From Rhizobacter sp. SG703 (GTDB lineage: Bacteria > Pseudomonadota > Gammaproteobacteria > Burkholderiales > Burkholderiaceae_C): a stretch of DNA of 64,000 nucleotides. Position 1 is the first letter of the stretch. Every line of letters starts with the position of its first letter. Positions 24,503 to 33,797 of the stretch are shown here, piece by piece. The notes beneath the pieces are model-generated. The model was not told the origin of the DNA. It saw only the letters and a program-made list of their open reading frames with translations, and searched no databases. Location: assembly GCF_012275445.1 (NCBI RefSeq), contig NZ_JAAZQK010000010.1, forward strand, positions 62,001 through 126,000, written 5' to 3'. Both the position numbers and the translations under genes were made by a program.

Positions 24503-25861
24503 TCAGCCCAGCGTGCGAAGCAGGTCGATCGCTTCCTCGATGCGCTCGACCGGGTGGATCGTCAGCCCCTCGATGGCCTTCTTCGGCACGTTCGCCTTCG
24601 GCACCACCGCGACGCTGAAACCGAGCTTGGCGGCTTCCTTCAGCCGCTCCTGGCCGCGCGGCGCCGGCCGCACCTCGCCGGCCAGCCCGACCTCGCCGAA
24701 CGCGATGAAGCCGCGCGGCAGCGGCCGCCCGCGCAGGCTGCTCTGGATCGCCAGCATCACCGCCAGGTCGGCCGCCGGCTCGCTGATGCGCACGCCGCCG
24801 ACGGCATTGACGAACACGTCCTGGTCGAGGCACGCGATGCCGGCATGCCGGTGCAGTACGGCCAGCATCATCGCGAGGCGGTCGCGGTCGAGGCCGACGC
24901 TCAGGCGCCGCGGGCTCGGGCCGCCGGAATCGACCAGCGCCTGGATCTCGACCAGCAGCGGCCGCGTACCCTCCAGCGTGACCAGCACGCACGAGCCGGC
25001 GACCGGCTCGCCGTGCGTCGACAGGAAGATCGCGCTCGGGTTCGCGACGCCCTTCAGCCCCTTCTCGGTCATCGCGAACACCCCGATCTCGTTGACCGCG
25101 CCGAAGCGGTTCTTGATCGCCCGCACCAGCCGGAAGCTGCTGTGGGTGTCGCCCTCGAAGTACAGCACCGTGTCGACGATGTGCTCCAGCACGCGCGGGC
25201 CGGCCAGCGCGCCCTCTTTGGTGACGTGCCCGACCAGGATGATCGTGGTGCCGCTGCCCTTGGCCACGCGGGTCAGCTGCGCGGCGCATTCGCGCACCTG
25301 GGCCACCGAGCCGGGCGCGGAGGTCAGCTGGTCGCTGTAGACGGTCTGGATCGAGTCGATCACGCAGATCGCCGGCTGCTCGGCATCGATGGTCGCGGTG
25401 ATCTTCTCGAGCTGGATCTCGGCGATCACGCGCACCTGCGAGCCGTCGAGCCCGAGGCGGCGCGAACGCAGCGCGACCTGCGCGCCGGATTCCTCGCCGG
25501 TGACGTAGAGCGCGCGCATGGTGCGCGACAGCGCATCGAGCGCCTGCAGCAGCAGCGTCGACTTGCCGATGCCCGGGTCGCCGCCGATCAGCACGACGCC
25601 GCCGGCGACGATGCCACCGCCGAGCACGCGGTCGAGTTCATCGATGCCGGTCGGCTGGCGGTCGACGTCCGAGGCCTCGATCTCGGACAGCGTCGCGACC
25701 GGCTGCGCGCCGGCCAGCGATTGATAGCGGTGCTTGACAGGCGCTTCGGCGACGCCTTCGACCAGCGTGTTCCAGGCGCCGCAGTGCGGACATTTGCCCA
25801 GCCACTTGGGGCTGGTGCCACCGCATTCGCTGCAGGTGTAGACGGATTTGGGTTTGCTCAC
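24503..25861 (-). CDS. radA: DNA repair protein RadA
   Basis: The protein has 452 residues. The N-terminal zinc finger uses C10, C13, C24 and C27 (CSECG, CPHCGAW). The RecA-like core has Walker A GGDPGIGKST, the RadA-specific KNRFG motif (AIKNRFGAVNEIGVF) and the C-terminal Lon-like domain with DRLAMMLAVLHRHAG and PAADLAVMLAIQSS. It helps process recombination intermediates (branch migration). The start is GTG 25861: no ATG is available near the zinc finger. It overlaps the DUF2917 gene stop by four bases. Confidence 0.95.
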   Translation of the reverse strand: MSKPKSVYTCSECGGTSPKWLGKCPHCGAWNTLVEGVAEAPVKHRYQSLAGAQPVATLSEIEASDVDRQPTGIDELDRVLGGGIVAGGVVLIGGDPGIGKSTLLLQALDALSRTMRALYVTGEESGAQVALRSRRLGLDGSQVRVIAEIQLEKITATIDAEQPAICVIDSIQTVYSDQLTSAPGSVAQVRECAAQLTRVAKGSGTTIILVGHVTKEGALAGPRVLEHIVDTVLYFEGDTHSSFRLVRAIKNRFGAVNEIGVFAMTEKGLKGVANPSAIFLSTHGEPVAGSCVLVTLEGTRPLLVEIQALVDSGGPSPRRLSVGLDRDRLAMMLAVLHRHAGIACLDQDVFVNAVGGVRISEPAADLAVMLAIQSSLRGRPLPRGFIAFGEVGLAGEVRPAPRGQERLKEAAKLGFSVAVVPKANVPKKAIEGLTIHPVERIEEAIDLLRTLG

Positions 25862-26169
25862 CCCGCGACTGTAGCGGGGGGCCGGCGACGGCCGGCGAGG
25901 CGTTGCCACCACGGGGTCGACGGCTGCGCCGCCGGGACGGGCGAGAACACGCGCAGGCTGGCGCCCGCCGGTGCTTCGATCAGCGCCAGCGCCCCGCGGC
26001 GCAGCACGAGCGTGTCGCCGGCCGCAAGGAAGTGGTCGTCCTCGTCGCCGCTCTGCGTGACCCACACGCGACCGGCCAGCACCTGCAGCTCGACCGGTCG
26101 GGCCGAGCGCCAGCGGTGGAGTTCGCCGACGGCGAGTTGCAGATCGAGGGGGTGGAGTGTGGTCGTCAT
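25858..26169 (-). CDS. DUF2917 protein
   Basis: The protein has 103 residues with a small cupin-like beta fold: LQLAVGELHRWRSARPVELQVLAGRVWVTQSGDEDDHFLAAGDTLVLRRG, then an Ala/Arg-rich tail. The motif WVTQSGDxxDHFL is typical of DUF2917. The function is unknown. It precedes radA with a four-base overlap, so radA translation is probably coupled to it. Confidence 0.82.
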   Translation of the reverse strand: MTTTLHPLDLQLAVGELHRWRSARPVELQVLAGRVWVTQSGDEDDHFLAAGDTLVLRRGALALIEAPAGASLRVFSPVPAAQPSTPWWQRLAGRRRPPATVAG

Positions 26170-26346
26170 CGGGGCCTCGCCGTGGTGTCCTCAGGGCGCC
26201 AGTGTTCCCGCAAGCGCTGTGGCCCACCACATCCAGAACGGCGTGAACTGCACCGGCACAGATGCCCGCCGCGCCGACTGTGCTGGTGACAACGGGCCGG
26301 ATCTGTACCTGTGCCACGGTGCAGGCCGCGGCGACAATCGCTCCCC

Positions 26347-27807
26347 ATGGAAGAGGCCCTGCTGGATGTCGACGCGGCGCTGCCGCCATTGCCGAATTCG
26401 CCGCTGTACCAGGCGGTGGCCGGCGGGCTGGAGAAGGCGATCACCTGCGGCAGCCTGCGCAGCGGCGACCGGCTGCCGTCGGTGCGGCAGCTGTGCCAGC
26501 AGCACGGCGTCAGCGCGTCGACCGCGACGCTCGCCTACCGCTGGCTCGAGAACCGCGGGCTGGTCGAGGCGCGGCCGAAGTCCGGCTACTTCGTCGCACC
26601 GCGCCCGCAGCCGCTGCCCGAACCCGAGCTCGACGCGCGCATGAGCAAGGCCGACTTCGTCACGCCCGACGGGCTGACGCGGCAATTTCTGCTGGTCGCG
26701 AACGAGCCCGGCGCGATGCCTTCGTTCCGCGTGCAGGCCGGCCGCAGCCTGCTGCCCGAGGCCAAGCTGCGCCAGCTGACGGCCAGCGTCAACCGCCGCC
26801 ACCCCGAATACGCGTCGCGCGTCGAGAGCAACGGCAGCCCGGCGCTGCGCCGCGAGATCGCCCGCCGCGCGATCCACAGCGGCGTGCGGCTGCACCCCGA
26901 CGAGATCCTGCTGACCAACGGCGGCATGGAGGCGATGCACCTCGCGCTGCGCGCGGTGGCCCGCGCAGGCGACACGATCGCGATCGAATCGCCCACCTAC
27001 TTCATGCTGCTCGACGTGATCGAGAGCCTGGGCATGCGGTCGATCGAGATCCCGTCGCACCCGCGCGACGGCCTGTCGATCGAGGCGCTCGACCTGGCCA
27101 CGCGCACGCCCGGCGCGGTGCGCGCCTGCGTCGTGATTCCCAATTTCCAGAATCCGGTCGGCAGCCTGATGCCGGTGGAGAACAAGCGCAGGCTGGTCGC
27201 GCTGGCCGCCGAACGCGGCTTTCCGGTGATCGAGAGCGACATCTACGGCGAACTGCACTTCGGCGACGAGCGCCCGCCGGTGCTGAAGAGCTTCGATGCG
27301 CGCGACGACGTGATCCTCTGCTCGGCCTTCACGAAGGCGGTGGCGCCCGGCTACCGCGTCGGCTGGATGGCGCCGGGGCGGCACCTGCGCGAATGCCAGT
27401 CGCTCAAGTTCCGCACCTCGTCGCCCGGCGTGCAGTTGCAGCAGGAGGTGATCGCCGAGTTCCTCGCCGACGGCGGCTACGACCACCACATGCGCCGGCT
27501 GCGCGCGGCGCTGAAAGTCCAGGCGCAGGCGATGGCCGATGCGATCGCGCGCTACTTTCCGCCCGGTTGCCGGCTGAGCCGGCCGCGCGGCGGGCTCGCG
27601 CTGTGGATCGAGCTGCCGGTGCAGGTGGATTCGCGCAAGGTCTTCGAGCAGGCGTGCCGCGAACTGATCGGCGTGGCGCCGGGCGCCACCTTCACCTGCA
27701 GCGCGCGCTTCAATCATTTCATCCGGCTGCACTACGGCGACCCGTGGACGCCGCTGCTCGAAACGCGCCTGAAGCGCCTCGGGCAGATCATCTCCGACCA
27801 ACTCTGA
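26347..27807 (+). CDS. MocR-type GntR/aminotransferase transcriptional regulator
   Basis: The protein has 486 residues. An N-terminal GntR winged helix (LPSVRQLCQQHGVSASTATLAYRWLENRGLVEARPKSGYFV) is joined to a fold-type I aminotransferase-like domain with the PLP lysine in CSAFTKAVAPGYRVGW. This architecture senses amino acids or PLP. It is followed by a LysE exporter on the same strand 32 bases later, which is probably its target. ATG 26347 is chosen over the in-frame upstream ATG because the HTH spacing then matches the family. Confidence 0.9.
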   Translation: MEEALLDVDAALPPLPNSPLYQAVAGGLEKAITCGSLRSGDRLPSVRQLCQQHGVSASTATLAYRWLENRGLVEARPKSGYFVAPRPQPLPEPELDARMSKADFVTPDGLTRQFLLVANEPGAMPSFRVQAGRSLLPEAKLRQLTASVNRRHPEYASRVESNGSPALRREIARRAIHSGVRLHPDEILLTNGGMEAMHLALRAVARAGDTIAIESPTYFMLLDVIESLGMRSIEIPSHPRDGLSIEALDLATRTPGAVRACVVIPNFQNPVGSLMPVENKRRLVALAAERGFPVIESDIYGELHFGDERPPVLKSFDARDDVILCSAFTKAVAPGYRVGWMAPGRHLRECQSLKFRTSSPGVQLQQEVIAEFLADGGYDHHMRRLRAALKVQAQAMADAIARYFPPGCRLSRPRGGLALWIELPVQVDSRKVFEQACRELIGVAPGATFTCSARFNHFIRLHYGDPWTPLLETRLKRLGQIISDQL

Positions 27808-27839
27808 GTTTCCAGAACCTCTTCGCAAAGCAGCACCCC

Positions 27840-28463
27840 ATGGACTTCTCCCTCTGGCTCGCCTTCTTCGCCGCCGCCTGGGCCATCAGCCTGTCGCCGG
27901 GGGCCGGCGCGGTCGCCGCGATGAGCGCCGGCGTCAACCATGGCTTCGCGCGCGGCTACTTCATGACCTTCGGCCTGGTGATGGGCATCTGGACGCAGGT
28001 GCTGGTGGTGGGCCTCGGCCTCGGTGCGCTGATCGCCGCGTCGAGCCTCGCGTTCGCGGCCGTGAAATGGCTGGGCGTCGGCTACCTGCTGTGGCTGGGC
28101 ATCAAGCAATGGCGCGCGCCGGCACGGCCGATGGTCGCGGCCACCGGCGAAGCGCAGGTGACGCGTCGCTCGCTGGTGCTGCGCGGCTGGATGGTCAACG
28201 CGGTCAACCCGAAGGGCACGGTGTTCCTGCTGGCGGTGGTGCCGCAGTTCCTCGACCTCGCGCAGCCGCTCGCGCCGCAATACGGCGTGATCGGCGCGAC
28301 GCTGATGTTCACCGACCTGGTCGTGATGGCCGGCTACACCGCGCTGGCCGCCCGGCTGCTGCGCCTGCTGAAATCCCCGGTGCAGATCCGCGCGCTGAAC
28401 CGGCTGTTCGGCGGCCTGTTCGTCGCCGCCGCGGCGTTGTTGGCACTCTTCAAGCGCGCCTGA
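27840..28463 (+). CDS. LysE-family amino acid exporter
   Basis: The protein has 207 residues with about six membrane helices. Family signatures are LSPGAGAVAAMSAGVNHG near the N-terminus, YLLWLGIKQWR, and WMVNAVNPKGTVFLLAVVPQF in the middle. It should export an amino acid or homoserine-lactone-like compound. It lies directly after a MocR regulator, the usual regulator-exporter pair. Confidence 0.9.
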   Translation: MDFSLWLAFFAAAWAISLSPGAGAVAAMSAGVNHGFARGYFMTFGLVMGIWTQVLVVGLGLGALIAASSLAFAAVKWLGVGYLLWLGIKQWRAPARPMVAATGEAQVTRRSLVLRGWMVNAVNPKGTVFLLAVVPQFLDLAQPLAPQYGVIGATLMFTDLVVMAGYTALAARLLRLLKSPVQIRALNRLFGGLFVAAAALLALFKRA

Positions 28464-28571
28464 ACGGCGCGGGTTTGCACGCCGCGAGACACCGCCTGTA
28501 CGATCGCTTGCCCACGGTGCCGGTTGTTCGCAACCGGCACGACCTGATCGGGCAGCTTCTACGGGGGGCGG

Positions 28572-30095
28572 ATGAACGAGCATCGCAGTGGGGGGCCGAT
28601 GGGCCCGGGAATCGCCGTGTTCGGCAAGCTGGGCCTGGGCGCGAAGCTCTCGGTGCTGGCCGCCGGCGGTGCGTTGCTGGCCGCGGCCGCGATCGGCGGC
28701 TGGGTGCAGCAGCGCGGCTGGACACACTGGGGCAGCCTCGCGCTGCTGGCGGCGACGGTGCTGCTGGCGTACCTGCTGCTCGCGCTGTACCTGCAGATGG
28801 CGGGCGCGCTCGGCGCGCTCGACGGCGCGGTGTCGCGCATGAAGCAGGGCGACCTGTCGCGCCGGGTCGAGATCCGCGGCGGCGATGAATTCGCCCGCAT
28901 CGGCACCGCGCTCGATGCGGTCAGCGAGACGCTCTCCGGGCTGGTGGCCGACGTGCGCAGCAGCACGCTGCTGGTCAACGCGGCCAGCGCCGAGCTGACG
29001 GCCGACACCGGCGACCTGTCGCGCCGGACCGAGCAGCAGTCGGCCAACCTGGAAGAAACCTCGGCCAGCGTGCAGCAGCTCGATGCCACGGTGCGCCAGA
29101 ACGCGAGCGACGCCCGCGAGGCCGAAGCGCTGGCCTCGCGCGTGCACGGGCTGGCCGGCTCGGGCGGCGGCGCGATGCGCGAGGCGGTCGATTCGATGCA
29201 TGCGATCAAGGCCGGCTCCGAGAAGGTCGGCGACATCATCGGCGTGATCGATTCGATCGCGTTCCAGACCAACATCCTCGCGCTCAATGCCGCCGTCGAG
29301 GCGGCGCGGGCCGGCGAGCAGGGGCGCGGCTTCGCGGTCGTCGCGTCCGAGGTGCGCGCGCTCGCGCAGCGCAGCGGCGAGGCGGCGCGCGAGATCAAGC
29401 AGCTGATCGAGCAGTCGGGCACCGAGACCGCCAGCGGCGTCGGCCACATCGAGCGGGTGAGCGGCGTGCTGACCGAGATCGTCGGCGGCGTCGCCGAGCT
29501 CACCGGGCGCATGGGACGCATCACCTCGGCCGTCGGCGAACAGAGCGACGGCCTCGCGCAGGTGTCGCAGGCGATGACGCAGCTCGACGAGCTGACGCAC
29601 CAGAACGCGCAGATGGTCGAGCAGACCTCGCGCGCCTGCGCCGGGCTGAGCGAGCGGGCGCGCCAGCTGTCGGCCGCGGTCGGGGGATTCCGGTTGCGCC
29701 AGGGCACGGCCGACGAGGCGCAGGCGCTGGTGCAGCGCGCGGTCGCGTTCTACAACGAGCGCGGCGGACCGGCTGCGCTGCCCGGCATCACCGAGCCGGG
29801 CAACGGCTTCAACGACCGCGACATGTACGTCTTCGCGTGGGACCGCGACCTCGTGTACCACGCGTTCGGCGGCAAGCCGGCCAACGTCGGCAAGAGCGCG
29901 AAGCAGATCATCGGCACCGACGTGACCCAGCTGGCGCACGACGTGTGGGCCGCCGCCGAGGCCGGTGGCGGCTGGGTCGACTACGACTTCCTGAACCCGG
30001 CCAACGGCCAGGTGCTGCCGAAGACCTCGTACATCGTGCCGGTGGCGCAGGACCTGGTGCTGGGCTGCGGGATCTACAAGACGCGGCGCACCTGA
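28572..30095 (+). CDS. Methyl-accepting chemotaxis protein with a C-terminal Cache-like domain
   Basis: The protein has 507 residues. Two adjacent hydrophobic segments (about residues 25-45 and 53-75) lead into a HAMP-like region with [22 protein letters not shown]. The long coiled-coil signalling domain has its hairpin tip at about residue 258 ([21 protein letters not shown]). After the descending coil a globular domain of about 120 residues follows ([38 protein letters not shown]), resembling a single Cache domain. Cache domains are normally periplasmic and N-terminal; here it should be cytoplasmic. The protein has almost no periplasmic sensor, so the C-terminal domain is probably the sensor. 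Confidence 0.9.
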   Translation: MNEHRSGGPMGPGIAVFGKLGLGAKLSVLAAGGALLAAAAIGGWVQQRGWTHWGSLALLAATVLLAYLLLALYLQMAGALGALDGAVSRMKQGDLSRRVEIRGGDEFARIGTALDAVSETLSGLVADVRSSTLLVNAASAELTADTGDLSRRTEQQSANLEETSASVQQLDATVRQNASDAREAEALASRVHGLAGSGGGAMREAVDSMHAIKAGSEKVGDIIGVIDSIAFQTNILALNAAVEAARAGEQGRGFAVVASEVRALAQRSGEAAREIKQLIEQSGTETASGVGHIERVSGVLTEIVGGVAELTGRMGRITSAVGEQSDGLAQVSQAMTQLDELTHQNAQMVEQTSRACAGLSERARQLSAAVGGFRLRQGTADEAQALVQRAVAFYNERGGPAALPGITEPGNGFNDRDMYVFAWDRDLVYHAFGGKPANVGKSAKQIIGTDVTQLAHDVWAAAEAGGGWVDYDFLNPANGQVLPKTSYIVPVAQDLVLGCGIYKTRRT

Positions 30096-30107
30096 CACCG
30101 ATCGAGG

Positions 30108-30138
30108 GATTCCTTACAGGCCTAGAATGTAAGGAATC
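30108..30138. promoter_or_regulatory. Palindromic operator of the AbrB/PIN toxin-antitoxin operon
   Basis: GATTCCTTACA and TGTAAGGAATC form a perfect 11-base inverted repeat separated by nine bases, 24 bases before the antitoxin ATG. This fits the negative autoregulation of AbrB/VapB antitoxins, which bind palindromes over their promoter. It could also serve as the end of the upstream chemoreceptor transcript. Confidence 0.7.
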
Positions 30139-30161
30139 GTCCAACGACCGGGCTCGCCGTC

Positions 30162-30440
30162 ATGTATGCCACGCTCACCAGCAAAGGTCAGGTCACCGTT
30201 CCCAAGGAAATCCGCGACCGGCTCGGCCTCGATGCCGGATCGACCTTGGATTTCCAGCTACTGCCTGACAACACCATCACGGCCCGGCCGGTCACCCCGG
30301 ATGCCCGCCGGATCCGCGGCATCCTCAAATCACCGGACGCCACGGCGTTGACCATCGAGCAGATGGACGAGGGCATTGCGCAGCACCTGCGCGAAAAGCA
30401 CGCACCTGCAGTGGGCCGCCCCAAGAAGCCGCGTCGATGA
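30162..30440 (+). CDS. AbrB/SpoVT-type antitoxin (VapB-like)
   Basis: The protein has 92 residues. The N-terminal swapped-hairpin DNA-binding domain reads YATLTSKGQVTVPKEIRDRLGLDAGSTLDFQLL. The C-terminal half (ALTIEQMDEGIAQHL) should bind and mask the PIN toxin. The ATG of the toxin overlaps its stop. The palindrome just upstream is the probable autoregulatory site. Confidence 0.9.
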   Translation: MYATLTSKGQVTVPKEIRDRLGLDAGSTLDFQLLPDNTITARPVTPDARRIRGILKSPDATALTIEQMDEGIAQHLREKHAPAVGRPKKPRR

Positions 30441-30832
30441 TCGGCATCGACACCAACGTCCTGCTGCGGCTGTGGCTCGACGACGATCCGGCGCAAGGCA
30501 AGCGGATCGATGCCTTGCTGGCCGACCATGGCGGCACGCCGGGTGCCCTGCTGCTCAGCGATGTGGTGCTGGTCGAGGCGGTGTGGACCTTGCGGTCGGC
30601 GTTCTCGCAGGACAAAGCCGCACAGTTGACGGCCGTTCGCAGCCTGCTGGACGAAGCCGCGTTCGCCTTTGAAGACCGGGAGGCGATCGTTCGCGCAGCG
30701 ACGATGTTCGAGACCGCATCCTGCGGTTTTTCTGATTGCCTGGTGGTCGCCAAGCATGCGCATCGGGGCTGCGACTTCACCGCCACATTCGACCGCGCGA
30801 TGCGCAAGCTGCCCGGTGTGCGCGTGCTCTGA
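30437..30832 (+). CDS. PIN-domain ribonuclease toxin (VapC-like)
   Basis: The protein has 131 residues. PIN-domain acidic residues are visible in MIGIDTNVLLRLWLDDD, VVLVEAVWTL, CGFSDCLVVAKH and ATFDRAMRKLPGV, which form the Mg2+-binding site. VapC toxins cleave tRNA or rRNA; the specific target is unknown. Four-base overlap with the antitoxin gene shows translational coupling. Confidence 0.92.
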   Translation: MIGIDTNVLLRLWLDDDPAQGKRIDALLADHGGTPGALLLSDVVLVEAVWTLRSAFSQDKAAQLTAVRSLLDEAAFAFEDREAIVRAATMFETASCGFSDCLVVAKHAHRGCDFTATFDRAMRKLPGVRVL

Positions 30833-30844
30833 ATCGACCGACCT

Positions 30845-31246
30845 TCAGCCGTCGCGCACCTTGCCGCGCGAACTCTTCAATTCGCCGCGCTGCGATTTGC
30901 CTTCGAGCCGCCGCTTCTGCGATCCGCGCGTCGGCTTCGTCGGCCGCCGCGGCGGCGCCACCACCGCGACGCTGTCGACCAGCTGCTGCAGGCGCTGCAG
31001 CGCGTCCTGGCGGTTCATGTCCTGGCTGCGCGAGGTCTGCGCCTTGATCACGACGACGCCGTCGCCGGTGATGCGCTGGTCGGACAGCGCCAGCAGCCGC
31101 TCCTTCAGCGGCTCGGGCAGCGACGACGCGCGGATGTCGAAGCGCAGGTGCACCGCGCTCGAGACCTTGTTGACGTTCTGCCCGCCCGCGCCCTGCGCCC
31201 GGATCGCGGTGAATTCGACCTCGGCCGGATCGACCTGGGGTGTCAC
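30845..31246 (-). CDS. arfB: Alternative ribosome-rescue factor B (peptidyl-tRNA hydrolase)
   Basis: The protein has 133 residues. The catalytic GGQ is in [26 protein letters not shown], followed by a conserved [21 protein letters not shown] segment. A basic, flexible C-terminal tail ([20 protein letters not shown]) should enter the empty mRNA channel. It releases nascent chains from stalled ribosomes lacking a stop codon. The start is GTG 31246, overlapping the end of alr by four bases. Confidence 0.95.
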   Translation of the reverse strand: MTPQVDPAEVEFTAIRAQGAGGQNVNKVSSAVHLRFDIRASSLPEPLKERLLALSDQRITGDGVVVIKAQTSRSQDMNRQDALQRLQQLVDSVAVVAPPRRPTKPTRGSQKRRLEGKSQRGELKSSRGKVRDG

Positions 31247-32343
31247 GGCGTCGTGTTTGTCGGCACGCGCTGCGCGAGCGCGCACATCAGCTCGTAGCCG
31301 ATCGTGCCGGCCGAGCGCGCGACCTCGTCGATCGGCAGCACGCTGCCGTGCGGGCCGCGGCCCCACAGCGTGACCTCGCTGCCGACGCCGGCCTGCGGCA
31401 CCGGCGTCAGGTCGACCGTCAGCAGGTCCATCGACACCCGCCCGACCAGCGCGCAACGCACGCCGTCGACCAGCGCCGGCGTGCCGGTCGGTGCGACGCG
31501 CGGGTAGCCGTCGGCATAGCCGCAGGCCACCACGCCGATGCGCATCTCGCGCTCGGCGGTGAACACGCTGCCGTAGCCGACGGTGTCGCCCGGCTTCAGC
31601 GCCTGCACGGCGATCAGCTGCGAGCGCAGCGTCATCGCCGGGCGCAGGTCCCAGTCGGCAATGGTCGATTCGGGGTGGTCGGGCGACCCGCCGTAGACCA
31701 TGATGCCGGGGCGCACCCAATCGGCCCGCACGCCGGGTTGCGTCGGCGCGAACCGCAGCGTCGCCGCGCTGTTGCTGAGCGAGCGCTCGCCGTCCAGGTC
31801 GGCGGTGGCAGCATTGAACACCGCCAGCTGCGCCGCGATGCCGCGCGGCCCGTCGGCATCGGAGAAATGCGTCATCAGCGTGATCTGGTCGACCTGCGGC
31901 AGGTTCGACAAGCGCAGCCATGCGGTGCGGAACGCGGCCGGCGTGAAGCCGAGCCGGTTCATGCCGGTGTTCATCTTCAGGAAGACATGGTGCGGCCAGG
32001 TGGTCTTGTGCATCGCGAGCCAGTCGATCTGCGCCTCGTGGTGCACCGCATGCCACAGGTTCAGCCGCGAGCACAGCTCGAGGTCGCGCGACTCGAAGCA
32101 GCCTTCGAGCAGCAGGATCGGCCCGCGCCAGCCCATCGCGCGCACGCGCTCGGCCTCGGCCAGGTCGACCAATGCGAAGCCGTCGGCCGCCTGCAGCGCC
32201 CCGTACACCCGCTCGATGCCGTGCCCGTAGGCGTTCGCCTTGACGATCGCCCACACCCGCGCGTCGGGTGCGCACGCACGCGCGCGCTGCAGGTTGTGGC
32301 TCAGTGCATCGCTGTGAATCAACGCTTCGATCGGACGCGGCAT
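31243..32343 (-). CDS. alr: Alanine racemase
   Basis: The protein has 366 residues and is a fold-type III PLP enzyme that makes D-alanine for peptidoglycan. The PLP lysine is K35 in [10 protein letters not shown]; the second catalytic residue, a Tyr, is in [11 protein letters not shown], followed by GYADGYPR and [12 protein letters not shown]. Start ATG 32343 matches the family's N-terminus; the longer open frame is leader. It is divergent from lplT and followed with overlap by arfB. Confidence 0.95.
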   Translation of the reverse strand: MPRPIEALIHSDALSHNLQRARACAPDARVWAIVKANAYGHGIERVYGALQAADGFALVDLAEAERVRAMGWRGPILLLEGCFESRDLELCSRLNLWHAVHHEAQIDWLAMHKTTWPHHVFLKMNTGMNRLGFTPAAFRTAWLRLSNLPQVDQITLMTHFSDADGPRGIAAQLAVFNAATADLDGERSLSNSAATLRFAPTQPGVRADWVRPGIMVYGGSPDHPESTIADWDLRPAMTLRSQLIAVQALKPGDTVGYGSVFTAEREMRIGVVACGYADGYPRVAPTGTPALVDGVRCALVGRVSMDLLTVDLTPVPQAGVGSEVTLWGRGPHGSVLPIDEVARSAGTIGYELMCALAQRVPTNTTP

Positions 32344-32515
32344 GGGCCGATTCTGCCAGCCACCTGCGCCTGCGAAGCAGGATGCCCAGGAGCGAAGCGA
32401 CTGGGGGGCCGTGCTATAACCGCCGCCGCGGGGAACCAGCAGCGGCCGCGTCGAGCGCTGCATCGATTGATGACCGGGCCCACCCGGCAGGCGACAGGCA
32501 GCACGCTCTCAGCGA

Positions 32516-33793
32516 ATGAAAAAAGGTTTCTACACCATCATGTCGGCGCAGTTCTTCAGCTCGCTGGCTGACAACGCGTTGCTGGTGAGCGCCATCGAAC
32601 TGCTGAAGACCTCCCACGCGCCGACCTGGCAGGTCCCCGCGCTGAGTCCGATCTTCGCGCTGTTCTACGTGATCCTCGCCCCCTTCCTCGGCGCGTTCGC
32701 CGATGCCGTGCCGAAGGGGCGGGTGATGTTCGTGTCGAACGCGATCAAGGTGATCGGCTGCCTGATGATGCTGTTCGGCAGCCACCCGCTGGTCTCGTAC
32801 GCCATCGTCGGCCTGGGCGCCGCGGCCTACTCGCCGGCCAAGTACGGCATCCTGACCGAGCTGCTGCCGAACTCGCAGCTGGTGAAGGCCAACGGCTGGA
32901 TCGAGGGGCTGACCATCCTGTCGATCATCCTCGGCCTGCTGCTCGGCGGCCAGCTGGTCGGCCACATGGTGTCGGCGCACCTGCTCGCGTTCGACATGCC
33001 GCTGATCGACACCGGCGTCGACACGCCGCCCGAGGCCGCGATCTCGCTGATCGTGTTCCTGTACATCGTCGCGGCGCTGTTCAACCTGCGCATCCCGCGC
33101 ACCGAGGCCCCGCTGCAGCCGCTGTCGCACAGCGTCGTCGAGCTGGTGCGCGACTTCTCCAGCTGCAACGCCCGCCTGTGGAGCGACAAGCTCGGCCAGA
33201 TCTCGCTGTCGACGACCACGCTGTTCTGGGGCGTCTCGGGCAACCTGCGCGTGATCGTCTTCGCATGGGCGGCGGCGGCGCTGGGCTACACGACCACGCA
33301 GGCGTCGACGCTGGCCGGCGTGGTCGCGCTCGGCACCGCGGTCGGTGCGATCGCCGCTTCGATGCGGGTGCGGCTCGACCAGGCCACCAACGTGATCCCG
33401 CTCGGCATCGGCATGGGCGTGCTGGTGATCGGCCTGAACTTCATCCACAACGTCTGGGTCGCCGCGCCGTTCCTGGTGATCCTCGGCGCGATCGGCGGCT
33501 ACCTGGTGGTGCCGATGAACGCGCTGCTGCAGCACCGCGGGCACAACCTGATGGGCGCCGGCCGCTCGATCGCGGTGCAGAACTTCAACGAGCAGGCCTG
33601 CATCCTCGGGCTGGGCGCGTTCTACACCGGCATGACGAAATTCGGCATGTCGGCCTTCGCGTCGATCACGGTGTTCGGGCTGGTCGTCGCCGGCACGATG
33701 TGGCTGATCCGCCGCTGGCATGCGCGCAACCTGGTCGTGCACCGCGAAGAAGTCGATCACCTGCTCGCGCTGGCCCGCAGCGACAAGCATTGA
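32516..33793 (+). CDS. lplT: Lysophospholipid transporter LplT
   Basis: The protein has 425 residues and is a major-facilitator protein with about 12 helices. Family signatures are FYTIMSAQFFSSLADNALLVSAIELL, YSPAKYGILTELLP and NGWIEGLTI. It flips lysophospholipids inward for re-acylation. In many bacteria it sits with aas; no acyltransferase is visible here. It lies divergent from alr across a 172-base gap with a repeat-like segment but no other gene. Confidence 0.93.
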   Translation: MKKGFYTIMSAQFFSSLADNALLVSAIELLKTSHAPTWQVPALSPIFALFYVILAPFLGAFADAVPKGRVMFVSNAIKVIGCLMMLFGSHPLVSYAIVGLGAAAYSPAKYGILTELLPNSQLVKANGWIEGLTILSIILGLLLGGQLVGHMVSAHLLAFDMPLIDTGVDTPPEAAISLIVFLYIVAALFNLRIPRTEAPLQPLSHSVVELVRDFSSCNARLWSDKLGQISLSTTTLFWGVSGNLRVIVFAWAAAALGYTTTQASTLAGVVALGTAVGAIAASMRVRLDQATNVIPLGIGMGVLVIGLNFIHNVWVAAPFLVILGAIGGYLVVPMNALLQHRGHNLMGAGRSIAVQNFNEQACILGLGAFYTGMTKFGMSAFASITVFGLVVAGTMWLIRRWHARNLVVHREEVDHLLALARSDKH

Positions 33794-33797
33794 ATCG

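Noticed and set aside
26347-27807. Reading the gene as a plain aminotransferase
   Set aside because: The first ~75 residues are a complete GntR winged helix, so it is a MocR regulator and not a metabolic enzyme.
32344-32515. A promoter for lplT with TATAAC at about 32415
   Set aside because: The -10-like element lacks a convincing -35 at the right spacing and lies in a repeat-like GC-rich region, so I did not list it.
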